Shown piece after piece: positions 38,135-45,769 of a DNA stretch of 64,000 bases (positions within the stretch are counted from its first letter, which is position 1; every line of letters begins with the position of its first letter). Source of the DNA: Cognatilysobacter xinjiangensis. Lineage in GTDB: Bacteria; Pseudomonadota; Gammaproteobacteria; Xanthomonadales; Xanthomonadaceae. The stretch covers positions 186,001 to 250,000 of the forward strand of contig NZ_BMXY01000001.1 of assembly GCF_014651995.1 (NCBI RefSeq), read 5' to 3'. The translations under genes were made by a program, and so were the position numbers. A model generated the notes under the pieces. That model was not told the DNA's origin. It worked only from the letters and a program-made list of their open reading frames with translations, and searched no databases.

Positions 38135-39340
38135 CAGGCCGCTGCGGGCGTCGCCGTCCTCGGGCAGCGGCAACACCACATCGATGCGCGTACGGCCCGG
38201 GCGGCTATCGATGGTCAGCTCGCCACCGACGAGGCGAGCGCGTTCGCGCATCGTGATCAATCCCAGCCCCGCGCGATGGCCGGCCGCGATGCCGCAGCCG
38301 TCGTCCTCGATGCGCAGCCGCAGGTCGGTGTCGTCGCAGCGCAGGTGCAGGGCGACGCGGCCGGCGCGCGCGTGGCGCAGCACGTTGGTCAGCGCTTCCT
38401 GCGCGATGCGGAAGCAGGCCAGCTCGATGTCGCGCGGTGGGCGGCAGTCCAGCGGGGGAATGTCGAGTTCGATGCGCGGCAGGTCGCCGCGGAACAGCGC
38501 GCCGGCCTGCCAGCGCAGCGCGGCTTCCAGGCCCAGCGCGTCGAGCTGCGGTGGACGCAGCAGCAGCGAGAGGTCCCGCAGCTTTGCGACCGTCTGGTCG
38601 GCGACGGTGGCGATTTCCTGCGCCATTTCCAGCACCACCGCCTGACGCATCGGCTCCGGACCTTCGGCGAGCGAGGTCGCGCAGAGCTTGATGGCGGTGA
38701 TCGCCTGGCCGATGTCGTCGTGCAGCTCGCGCGAGATGGCGGCGCGTTCGTCCTCCTGCACCGTCATCAGGCGGCGCGCGAGCGTCTGCAGCTCGGCGCG
38801 CTGCGCTTCGACGCGTGCGGCGAGGTCGTTATCGGCTTCGCGAATGAGAAGAAGCCGCTGCCGACCGCCGAGCTCGCGTGCGCAGACCTGTATGTCGATG
38901 CGCGTATCCCCACGCCCCAGCGTCGCCTCGTGATCGCCCGACGGGCCATGCAGCAGTGTGCGGCTGGCGCCGCGCTCGCCGAACCAGGCGGACGGATCCG
39001 CGTCGTGCATGTCCGTGTCGTGCAGGCCCAGCAGCGCCTGTGCGGGTGCGTTGGCGACACGCACGCGGCCGTCGACGAGCAGAACGGCGGCCTGCGGCAG
39101 CGCCGCGATCAGGTCGACGGGCAGCGCGGCATCCGCGCCGCCACGCGTATCGAACGCACGCCGCATGGACGAGGCGGCGAGCGTGGCCGCGGCGAGCACG
39201 CCGACCGTCACGGCCGCGGCGGCACGTGCGGGCAGGTGCAGGGCATAGGGCAGGCCCAGCGCGATCAGCAGCACCGGCGCGAGCATCAGTGCGGCCTGGC
39301 GGCGCGGGCCGCCCGGAGACTCGGGGGCGTCCGTCGGCAT
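38123..39340 (-). CDS. NarL-type (HisKA_3) sensor histidine kinase, orphan
   Basis: A 405-residue kinase with two N-terminal membrane helices (about 17-34 and 40-56), a PAS-like domain (about 75-165, with LPQAAVLLVDGRVRVANAPAQALLGL), a short coiled coil, the HisKA_3 dimer motif SRELHDDIGQ with the phospho-His, and an ATPase domain with NVLRHARAG (N box), EDDGCGI and GLGLITMRERARLVGG. No LuxR/NarL-type regulator is adjacent, so its partner lies elsewhere. It converges with the methyltransferase gene (12-base tail overlap). Confidence 0.92.
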   Translation of the reverse strand: MPTDAPESPGGPRRQAALMLAPVLLIALGLPYALHLPARAAAAVTVGVLAAATLAASSMRRAFDTRGGADAALPVDLIAALPQAAVLLVDGRVRVANAPAQALLGLHDTDMHDADPSAWFGERGASRTLLHGPSGDHEATLGRGDTRIDIQVCARELGGRQRLLLIREADNDLAARVEAQRAELQTLARRLMTVQEDERAAISRELHDDIGQAITAIKLCATSLAEGPEPMRQAVVLEMAQEIATVADQTVAKLRDLSLLLRPPQLDALGLEAALRWQAGALFRGDLPRIELDIPPLDCRPPRDIELACFRIAQEALTNVLRHARAGRVALHLRCDDTDLRLRIEDDGCGIAAGHRAGLGLITMRERARLVGGELTIDSRPGRTRIDVVLPLPEDGDARSGLLQG

Positions 39341-39381
39341 CGGTGAAGTGTGCCATGCGTCGCGGTTTTAGCGCGCGCAAG

Positions 39382-39416
39382 AAAAAAGGGGCCGCGCACC
39401 TCGCGGTGGCGGCCCC
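39382..39416 (-). terminator. Minus-strand terminator of the short receptor-like gene
   Basis: Read on the minus strand: GGGGCCGC, a 13-base loop, GCGGCCCC, then six T (A-run 39382-39387). It lies 23 bases beyond the stop at 39440 and before the kinase start. Confidence 0.85.
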
Positions 39417-39439
39417 GGCTCGGGTCGTGCGGACGGCGG

Positions 39440-40609
39440 TCAGAACAGCTCGATGCCGCCGGCCTCCATCGACTGCTGCATCACCGGCTTGTGCGGCGGA
39501 CGCTCCCACTCGCCGCGCATGGTGGCGATGCGCTGTGCGATCTGGCCGAGCGCGCGCTGCACTTCGGCGTCATGGTGCGGCCGGTGCAGCAGTTCCTGCA
39601 GCGCGACGGCCTCGCGGTTGATTGCCGACAGGCGGTCGAGGTGCACGTTCGCCGCGCCCAGCGCCTGCGTCGCGATGTCCTCGAACTGCAGCGAGCGCAC
39701 CGCCTCGGAGACCGAGCCGTCGATGGCACGGCCGCAGTCGGAGATGTCGCGCATGCCGGTCGACAGCGAGCGGTTGATGACTTCGACGCGGTCGAGCATC
39801 GCGGCGGCTTCGCCGCGCGCCGAGCGGGCGCGGTCCATGTCGCGCGAAGCCATGTTGGTGACGGTTTCGCGCACCTTGTGAATCGCGTCCTTGGAGCTGT
39901 AGGCCAGCTTGCGGATCTGCTCGTTGAACGCGGTGCTGCGCTCGGAGAGGTTGCGCACCTCGTCGGCGACGACCGCGAAGCCGCGGCCCGCCTCGCCGGC
40001 GCGCGCCGCCTCGATCGCGGCATTGAGCGCGAGCAGGTTGGTCTGGTCGGCGATCGACTTGACGTCCTCGAGCAGCGCGAAGATGCCGTCGAGGTGCTCG
40101 GCCATGGCGTCGATGTGCGTGACCGTGTGGCTGCTCTGGCCGGACACGGCCTCGAGCGCCTCGACGAGCTGCTCCATCTGCTGGCTGGCCTGCTGCGCGA
40201 AGCGCTGCACGTCCACGCCGCCGCCGTTGTCGCCGGTGCGGTCGACGATGCGCGCCACGATCTGGCTCTGCTCGCGCGACTTGCGGTTCACCGCCTCGAA
40301 GCTCGTGCCGAGCTTGGCGACGGCCTCGCGGATCAGGTCCTTGGTGCGGTCGAGCTCGTTCTTCGAACCGCCGATCTCGGCGGTGACGAAAGTGCGCAGT
40401 TCCTCGAGGACGCGCGTCTGCTCGCGCACCATCGAGACCTGCTTGCCGCCCGAATGGCTGACCGACCAGGCGAAGGCGAGCCAGGCGGCGGTCATGGCGA
40501 CGAGCGCACCCCATGTCACCGCGGTCGGCCAGTCCAGCCCGACGGCGAGCATGACGAGGAAGGTGAGCGCTACCGGCGCTGCGATTCGGATTAGTACGCG
40601 GGAGTCCAT
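39440..40609 (-). CDS. Short methyl-accepting-type signalling protein with CheZ-like DxxxQ motif
   Basis: A 389-residue protein. Two membrane helices close together near the N-terminus (about 5-24 and 29-47) leave no room for a periplasmic sensor. A long coiled coil follows with the receptor hairpin tip [25 protein letters not shown] at about residues 181-205, conserved for CheA/CheW binding. Past the tip, [13 protein letters not shown] carries D311 and Q315, spaced as in the CheZ active site (DLTGQ). An in-frame ATG at 40633 exists, but the FliA promoter puts transcription start at about that base, so ATG 40609 with AGAGAG just upstream is preferred. Confidence 0.88.
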   Translation of the reverse strand: MDSRVLIRIAAPVALTFLVMLAVGLDWPTAVTWGALVAMTAAWLAFAWSVSHSGGKQVSMVREQTRVLEELRTFVTAEIGGSKNELDRTKDLIREAVAKLGTSFEAVNRKSREQSQIVARIVDRTGDNGGGVDVQRFAQQASQQMEQLVEALEAVSGQSSHTVTHIDAMAEHLDGIFALLEDVKSIADQTNLLALNAAIEAARAGEAGRGFAVVADEVRNLSERSTAFNEQIRKLAYSSKDAIHKVRETVTNMASRDMDRARSARGEAAAMLDRVEVINRSLSTGMRDISDCGRAIDGSVSEAVRSLQFEDIATQALGAANVHLDRLSAINREAVALQELLHRPHHDAEVQRALGQIAQRIATMRGEWERPPHKPVMQQSMEAGGIELF

Positions 40610-40638
40610 CGCGGCTCTCTGGAAGAGGGTCATGGGCG

Positions 40639-40665
40639 ATAACGGCCGTCGCGAGGGGGGCTTTA
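40639..40665 (-). promoter_or_regulatory. FliA (sigma-28) promoter of the short receptor-like gene
   Basis: On the minus strand TAAAGCCC (40665-40658), 11 bases, GCCGTTAT (40646-40639). Flagellar consensus is TAAAGTTT-N11-GCCGATAA. The spacing is exact. Confidence 0.7.
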
Positions 40666-40777
40666 GTGGCGGCGGTCGCGGTTTCGCATCGCGGGCCGTG
40701 TTTTCGCGCGTGTTTTTCGCGTCGGGCAGGTGCGGCGGGGTATGGAGCGTCGCCGGATCCGCCGTACTCGCCGCGCG

Positions 40778-41848
40778 TCAGTTCGTGCCGGTCGTCGTCG
40801 CCAGCAGGCGCGGGGCGATCTCGCCGAGCGGCGCCACCTCCATCGCCGCACCGCGCGCCACAGCGGCGCCGGGCATGCCCCAGATCACGCTGGTGGCCTG
40901 GTCCTGCGCGATGGTGGCCGCGCCGGCCTCGCGCAGCTTCAGCAGGCCGCGCGCGCCGTCGTCGCCCATGCCGGTCAGCAGTGCGGCGCTCGCATTGCGA
41001 CCGGCATGCTCGGCCACCGACTCGAACAGCACGTCCACGCTCGGGCGGTGGCCGCTCACCGGGTTGTCGTCGCCGAGGCGGCAATGCCAGCGCGCGCCAC
41101 TGCGCTGTACGCGCAGGTGGCGGCCGCCGGGGGCGATGTAGGCATGACCCGGCATGATCTGCTGGCCGTCCTGCGCCTCCATCACCGTCATGCGGCTGTG
41201 GCGGTCCAGGCGCTCGGCGAAGGCGGTGCTGAACTGCGCGGGGATGTGCTGCGCGATCACGATCGCGGGCGCGTCGGCCGGCATCGCCGACAGCACCTCG
41301 CGGATCGCCTCAGTGCCGCCGGTGGACGCGCCGATCGCGAGCAGGCGATCGGTGGTGCGATAACTCATCGCCGAGATCGACTCGACCGTCAGTGGACGCG
41401 TTTCGACGCGCGCCACGCGCGCGGACGCCGCCGCGCGCACCTTCTGCTGCAGCACCGACGCGTACTCGGCCATGCCGCGGGCGACATCGATCGAGGGCTT
41501 TGTGACGAAATCGACGGCGCCGAGCGAGAGCGCGTCGAGCGTGACGCCCGCGCCCGCCTGCGTCAGCGAGGACACCATCACCACCGGCATCGGCCGAAGG
41601 CGCATGAGGTTCTGCAGGAAGGTCAGCCCGTCCATGCGCGGCATCTCGACGTCGAGCGTGAGCACGTCGGGCCGTAGCTGCTTGATCTTCTCCCGCGCGA
41701 TGAACGGATCGGCCGCCGTGCCGACGACGACGATGCCGGGATCGGCCGACAGCAGCTCGGTCATAAGCTGGCGGATCAGCGCGGAATCGTCGATCACCAG
41801 CACGCGGATGCGGCGGCCCTCCCGGGGCGCGCGGGCGATGGCGCTCAT
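40778..41848 (-). CDS. cheB: Chemotaxis receptor methylesterase/deamidase CheB
   Basis: Response-regulator-controlled enzyme that removes methyl groups from receptor glutamates. It has 356 residues: receiver domain with the acidic pair ID20-D21, phosphoacceptor D66 ([11 protein letters not shown]) and K117, linker, then the catalytic domain with the triad S175 (GASTGG), H201 (AQHIP) and D297 (GMGDDG). All essential residues are present. Last gene of the EAL-cheR-cheD-cheB unit; its ATG overlaps the cheD stop by four bases. Confidence 0.97.
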   Translation of the reverse strand: MSAIARAPREGRRIRVLVIDDSALIRQLMTELLSADPGIVVVGTAADPFIAREKIKQLRPDVLTLDVEMPRMDGLTFLQNLMRLRPMPVVMVSSLTQAGAGVTLDALSLGAVDFVTKPSIDVARGMAEYASVLQQKVRAAASARVARVETRPLTVESISAMSYRTTDRLLAIGASTGGTEAIREVLSAMPADAPAIVIAQHIPAQFSTAFAERLDRHSRMTVMEAQDGQQIMPGHAYIAPGGRHLRVQRSGARWHCRLGDDNPVSGHRPSVDVLFESVAEHAGRNASAALLTGMGDDGARGLLKLREAGAATIAQDQATSVIWGMPGAAVARGAAMEVAPLGEIAPRLLATTTGTN

Positions 41849-42456
41849 GAGAACAGCTCGACGCTGCCGGCGACCGGCGTATGCGACAGGCGGCCGTACA
41901 GCGCGCGCTCGGCCTTGACGATCTCCTCGTCGCGCGTGACCGGCAGGTGGCGCACCAGCGCGCGGCCGGTCTGCACGAAGAAGCAGACCTTGCGCGGATG
42001 CACGTCGCCGAGGTCGCGGGCGATGATCGGGATGCGCTCGGCTTCCAGATAGTCGACCACGAAGCGCGCGTTGCGGGTGCCGATCGGATCGCTGGTGAAG
42101 CCGCGCAGCACGTTGCCGCCGCCGAACACCTTGGCCTGCAGGCGGTTGCGCCGCGCGCCGCGCTTGAGCAGGTCGTTGATCAGCAGTTCCATCGCATGCG
42201 CGCCGTAGCGCGCGCTGCCGTCGGACTTCGCGGCCATCGATGCGGGCTCGCTGTCGGGCAGCATGAAGTGGTTCATGCCGCCGACGCCGACCGCAGGGTC
42301 GTACAGGCAGGCGGCCACGCAGGAGCCGAGCAGCGTCACCAGCGCGATCGGCTGGTCGGTGACGCGATACTCGGCCGGCAGCAGCCGGAAGGCGTGCGTC
42401 TGCAGCGCCTCGTCGTAATAGGTGCCGGGATCGGCAATGGCCAGTGCGGCGGACAT
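41845..42456 (-). CDS. cheD: Chemoreceptor glutamine deamidase CheD
   Basis: Converts receptor glutamines to glutamates and can bind CheC-type phosphatases. It has 203 residues. [16 protein letters not shown] holds the catalytic Cys46 and GGMNHFMLP the catalytic His63; the third element is in KVFGGGNVL...[12 protein letters not shown] 42456 shares a base with the cheR stop (TGATG), and the stop overlaps the cheB start (ATGA). Translation of cheR, cheD and cheB is therefore tightly linked. Confidence 0.96.
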   Translation of the reverse strand: MSAALAIADPGTYYDEALQTHAFRLLPAEYRVTDQPIALVTLLGSCVAACLYDPAVGVGGMNHFMLPDSEPASMAAKSDGSARYGAHAMELLINDLLKRGARRNRLQAKVFGGGNVLRGFTSDPIGTRNARFVVDYLEAERIPIIARDLGDVHPRKVCFFVQTGRALVRHLPVTRDEEIVKAERALYGRLSHTPVAGSVELFS

Positions 42457-43337
42457 CAGGGTTTGGGCCGGTAGATGGTGCGGCCGCATGGCGTGAACAG
42501 GTCGGTCGCGTGGCTGAAGCTTTCCGAGTGGCCGGCGTACAGCAGGCCGCCCGGGCCGAGCAGCGGACGCATGCGCTGGAGCAGGCCGTACTGCGTCGGC
42601 TTGTCGAAATAGATCATGACGTTGCGGCAGAAGATCGCCGCCAGCCCCGGCGCGATCGGATAGGGCGACTCGAGCAGATTGAGCGGGCGGAACTCGACCA
42701 GTTCGCGCAGCGCCGGTTTGATGCGGCACTGGCCCTCGTGCGGCCCGCTGCCGCGCTGGAAGAACGCCTGCTTACGCTCGTCCGACAGGCCGGCGATGCG
42801 CTCCACCGAGTACACGCCGCGCTCGGCCGTTTCCAGCACCTGCGTGTCGATGTCGGTCGCGAGGATGCGCACCGGCGGCGCGAGCGTGCCGAAGGCCTCG
42901 CAGGCGGTGATCGCCAGCGACCACGGCTCCTCGCCGGTGGACGCCGCCGCGCACCAGATACGCAGCGGTGCGTCCGCGCGCGGGCGCGGCGCCTCGCGCA
43001 GCTGCCGGATCAGCGCTTCGAAGTGATAGGCCTCGCGGAAGAACGAGGTGAGGTTGGTGGTCAGGCAGTTGACGAAGGCCTGCCATTCCTCGGCATCGCC
43101 GCTGTGCTCGAGCGCGTCGAGATAGTCGGCGAAGCGCGTGAACCCGCCCGCGCGCAGCCGCCGCACGAGGCGGCTATAGACCATGTCGCGCTTGTGCGGG
43201 CCGAGCGAGATGCCGGCGCGCTGGTGGATGAGCCGGGCGATGCGCGCGAAGTCGCGATCCTCGAACGCGAACACGCGCTCGAGGCTCGCGCCGACCGGTG
43301 CGTCGGCGCCGCGCTGCCGGGCGAGGCCCTCAGCCAT
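42456..43337 (-). CDS. cheR: Chemoreceptor methyltransferase CheR, pentapeptide-binding type
   Basis: Methylates receptor glutamates with S-adenosylmethionine. It has 293 residues: N-terminal helical domain ([28 protein letters not shown]), Rossmann domain with [15 protein letters not shown] (motif I, about 129-143) and [12 protein letters not shown], and a beta-subdomain with RGSGPHEG (195-202). That last block is very like the Gly-rich segment of E. coli CheR that docks on the receptor C-terminal pentapeptide. It overlaps the EAL gene by eight bases. Confidence 0.96.
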   Translation of the reverse strand: MAEGLARQRGADAPVGASLERVFAFEDRDFARIARLIHQRAGISLGPHKRDMVYSRLVRRLRAGGFTRFADYLDALEHSGDAEEWQAFVNCLTTNLTSFFREAYHFEALIRQLREAPRPRADAPLRIWCAAASTGEEPWSLAITACEAFGTLAPPVRILATDIDTQVLETAERGVYSVERIAGLSDERKQAFFQRGSGPHEGQCRIKPALRELVEFRPLNLLESPYPIAPGLAAIFCRNVMIYFDKPTQYGLLQRMRPLLGPGGLLYAGHSESFSHATDLFTPCGRTIYRPKP

Positions 43338-45555
43338 CCTGCGCCTCCAGCCTGCGCCAGGGCGCGGCGGCAGGGTTGGCGGTCTGCGCGGCCAGCCAGT
43401 CCTCGAACGCGCGCGGCGACAGCGCCGGCGAGTACAGGAAACCCTGTGCCGCGTTGCAGCCCAGGCCGCGCAACAGTTCGGCCTGCGCCTGGCTTTCCAC
43501 GCCCTCGGCGGTGACGTGCAGCTCCATGTTGCGCGAGATCAGCACGATGGACTTTACGATCGCGGCGTCACCGCGGTTGTCGAGCATGTCGCGCACGAAC
43601 GAACGGTCGATCTTGACCCGGTCGATCGGGAAGCGCTGCAGCATCGACAGCGATGCGAAGCCGGTACCGAAGTCGTCGAACGACAGCCGCACGCCGCGGT
43701 CACGTAGCGCAGCCAGCGCGTAGGACGCGCTGTCGTCGGGCTTGAGCGCGATGGTCTCGGTGATCTCGAGCTCCAGCCGTTCCGGCGCGAGCCCGCTTTC
43801 GCGCAGCGCGACGTCGACGTCGTGGCGCAGGTCGGTCTCGTGCACCTGGCCGGGGAACAGGTTGATGCTGATGTCGATGCGGCGACCGCCGACTTCCGGC
43901 CACGTCGCGGCGTCGCGGCAGGCCTGGCGGATGATCCAGCGGCCGACGTCGTTGGCGAGCGCGCTAGAGGCCAGCACGTCGAGGAAGGCCGCCGGCGCGA
44001 GCAGGCCGCGCTCGGGATGGCGCCAGCGCAGCAGCGCCTCGGCGCCGAAGGTCAGCCCGTTGGCGAGGTCGACCTGCGGCTGGTAGTGCAGCTCGAACTC
44101 GCCGCGCGCGAATGCACGCCGCAGCTCGACTTCCAGCATGCGGCGGTCGATCACCTCGCGGCGCATGCCGAGGTCGTAGCGGCACCACTGCCGGCCGCCG
44201 CGCGCCTTGGCCTTGTACAGCGCGAGGTCGGCGCGCGCGATCAGCTCGCTCGCGTTGGGCAGTGAGTCCTCGCTGTGCAGGTCCTCGCGCACGGCGATGC
44301 CGACGCTGGCCTCGAAATGGACCGGCGTGCCCACCACCTCCATCGGCTCGCCGACGGCCTGCAGCATGCATTCGAGCAGCGGCGGCAGGTCGGCGGTGGC
44401 GATGCCGTCGAACAGCACGCCGAATTCGTCGCCGCCGAAGCGACCCACCTGCACGCCCGCGGGAAGCGCCAGGCGCAGGCGCGAGGCCACGGCCTGCAGC
44501 ACCGTGTCGCCGGCCGCGTGGCCGAGCGTGTCGTTGATGGTCTTGAAGTTGTCGAGACCCAGCAGTGCGAGCGCCAGCGGGGACTCGGTGGCCTCCAGGC
44601 GCGCGGTCAGCGCCTCGACCAGCGCGGTGCGGTTGGGCAGGCCGGTCAGCGCGTCGTAGAGCGCGAGCTGGCGCAGCGTGGCCTGCTGTGCGAGGTCGTC
44701 GGTGATGTCGCGCAGGATGAAGGCACGGCCATGGCCCTGGCCGAGCCGCCAGACGCAGCGCGTGCCTTCGAGCGTGCGCACGTCGCCGTTCGGCCCGCGC
44801 ACCTGTAGCTGCTGCTGCGGGGCCCGCCCGGTGGCCTCGGCGTCGTCGGCCTGCAACCAGGCGGTGACGGCCGCCGGATCGGCCTGCAGCTGCGCGGGGA
44901 ACAGCACGTCCAGCGGCATGCCGCGGATCTGCCGCACGCGCATGCCGAACAGCATCTCGGCGGCACGGTTGGCGAGGGTGAGCTGGCCGTGCTCGTCGGT
45001 AACGATCATCGCGTTGAAGCCGGCCTGCATGATCTGCGTGGCGATGCGGTTGCGGCGCTGCAGGCAGTGACGCTCGATCAGCTTCTCGCCCAGCAGGACC
45101 ACGCGGGCGAGGGCCTGCATCGTTTCGCGTCCGCAGGACGCACGCGGCGCGGCGTCGGCGATCGCCAGCGTGCCGATGTGGCCGGCGTCGCCCAGCAGCG
45201 CCTGCGCGTGCACGAAGCGCAGCGCGGGCGCGCCGGCGACGACGGGTTCGTCGACGAAGCAGGGGTCATCCTGGGCATCGGGCACGGTGAGGCGCGGCAA
45301 CTCGGGATTCAGCGACTCGACCAGCGCCAGCAGCGAGTCGTCCATGCCCTCGTCGAGCCCGAAGCGCGCGACCACCTGCATGGCACCCGACGCATCGGCC
45401 AGCGTGAGCCAGGCGAAGGGCGCATCGGCGACGCGCGCGGCGAGCGCGACCACGTCGTCGAACTCCGCGCCCCAGCCCGAGGCATGGGCGAGCGCCTCCG
45501 CCAGCAACGAGGGTGAGGGCAGCGAAAGGTCCGACGGGGTGGAGGAGAGCGCCAT
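43330..45555 (-). CDS. GAF-PAS-GGDEF-EAL c-di-GMP turnover protein, first gene of the cheRDB operon
   Basis: A 741-residue cytoplasmic protein: GAF domain (about 20-165), PAS domain (about 175-290), GGDEF domain (about 300-465) with intact RFGGDEFGVLF, and EAL domain (about 475-725) with AEALLRW, NLFPGQVH, EITETIAL, SFDDFGTGFASL, VKIDRSFV and TAEGVESQ. Both catalytic domains look complete, so it could make or break c-di-GMP depending on signal. A FliA-type promoter sits about 65-90 bases upstream. It overlaps cheR by eight bases, tying second-messenger control to adaptation enzymes. Confidence 0.94.
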   Translation of the reverse strand: MALSSTPSDLSLPSPSLLAEALAHASGWGAEFDDVVALAARVADAPFAWLTLADASGAMQVVARFGLDEGMDDSLLALVESLNPELPRLTVPDAQDDPCFVDEPVVAGAPALRFVHAQALLGDAGHIGTLAIADAAPRASCGRETMQALARVVLLGEKLIERHCLQRRNRIATQIMQAGFNAMIVTDEHGQLTLANRAAEMLFGMRVRQIRGMPLDVLFPAQLQADPAAVTAWLQADDAEATGRAPQQQLQVRGPNGDVRTLEGTRCVWRLGQGHGRAFILRDITDDLAQQATLRQLALYDALTGLPNRTALVEALTARLEATESPLALALLGLDNFKTINDTLGHAAGDTVLQAVASRLRLALPAGVQVGRFGGDEFGVLFDGIATADLPPLLECMLQAVGEPMEVVGTPVHFEASVGIAVREDLHSEDSLPNASELIARADLALYKAKARGGRQWCRYDLGMRREVIDRRMLEVELRRAFARGEFELHYQPQVDLANGLTFGAEALLRWRHPERGLLAPAAFLDVLASSALANDVGRWIIRQACRDAATWPEVGGRRIDISINLFPGQVHETDLRHDVDVALRESGLAPERLELEITETIALKPDDSASYALAALRDRGVRLSFDDFGTGFASLSMLQRFPIDRVKIDRSFVRDMLDNRGDAAIVKSIVLISRNMELHVTAEGVESQAQAELLRGLGCNAAQGFLYSPALSPRAFEDWLAAQTANPAAAPWRRLEAQDG

Positions 45556-45618
45556 TGAGGTCCTTCGATGGGCGGCCGGTTGCGGTCCGTGCGGTGAACC
45601 GGGCTATGCGCCCGTCAG

Positions 45619-45645
45619 TTAACGGCCCCGTACGACCCTGGCTGA
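45619..45645 (-). promoter_or_regulatory. FliA (sigma-28) promoter of the EAL-cheR-cheD-cheB operon
   Basis: On the minus strand TCAGCCAG (45645-45638), 11 bases, GCCGTTAA (45626-45619). The -10 matches seven of eight bases of GCCGATAA; the -35 is weaker; spacing is exact. Confidence 0.6.
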
Positions 45646-45718
45646 AGCGTCGCGGGCGGTGAGCATTCAGGGAGTGCGAAGCCGGTCACGGCTGCGGTGC
45701 GACCGCGCGATTCGCCAA

Positions 45719-45753
45719 ACGAACGACGCCGGCGCTGGGCCGGCGTCGTTCGT
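45719..45753 (-). terminator. Terminator of the large chemoreceptor gene
   Basis: Perfect 15-base inverted repeat (45719-45733 with 45739-45753), five-base loop, T-rich end on the minus strand (TTTGG after the stem). Seventeen bases beyond the stop at 45770. Confidence 0.8.
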
Positions 45754-45769
45754 CGTTGCCACGGCGGGA

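Noticed and set aside
39341-39380. TGGCAC upstream of the orphan kinase as a sigma-54 -24 element
   Set aside because: No GC/TTGC element at the required -12 spacing.
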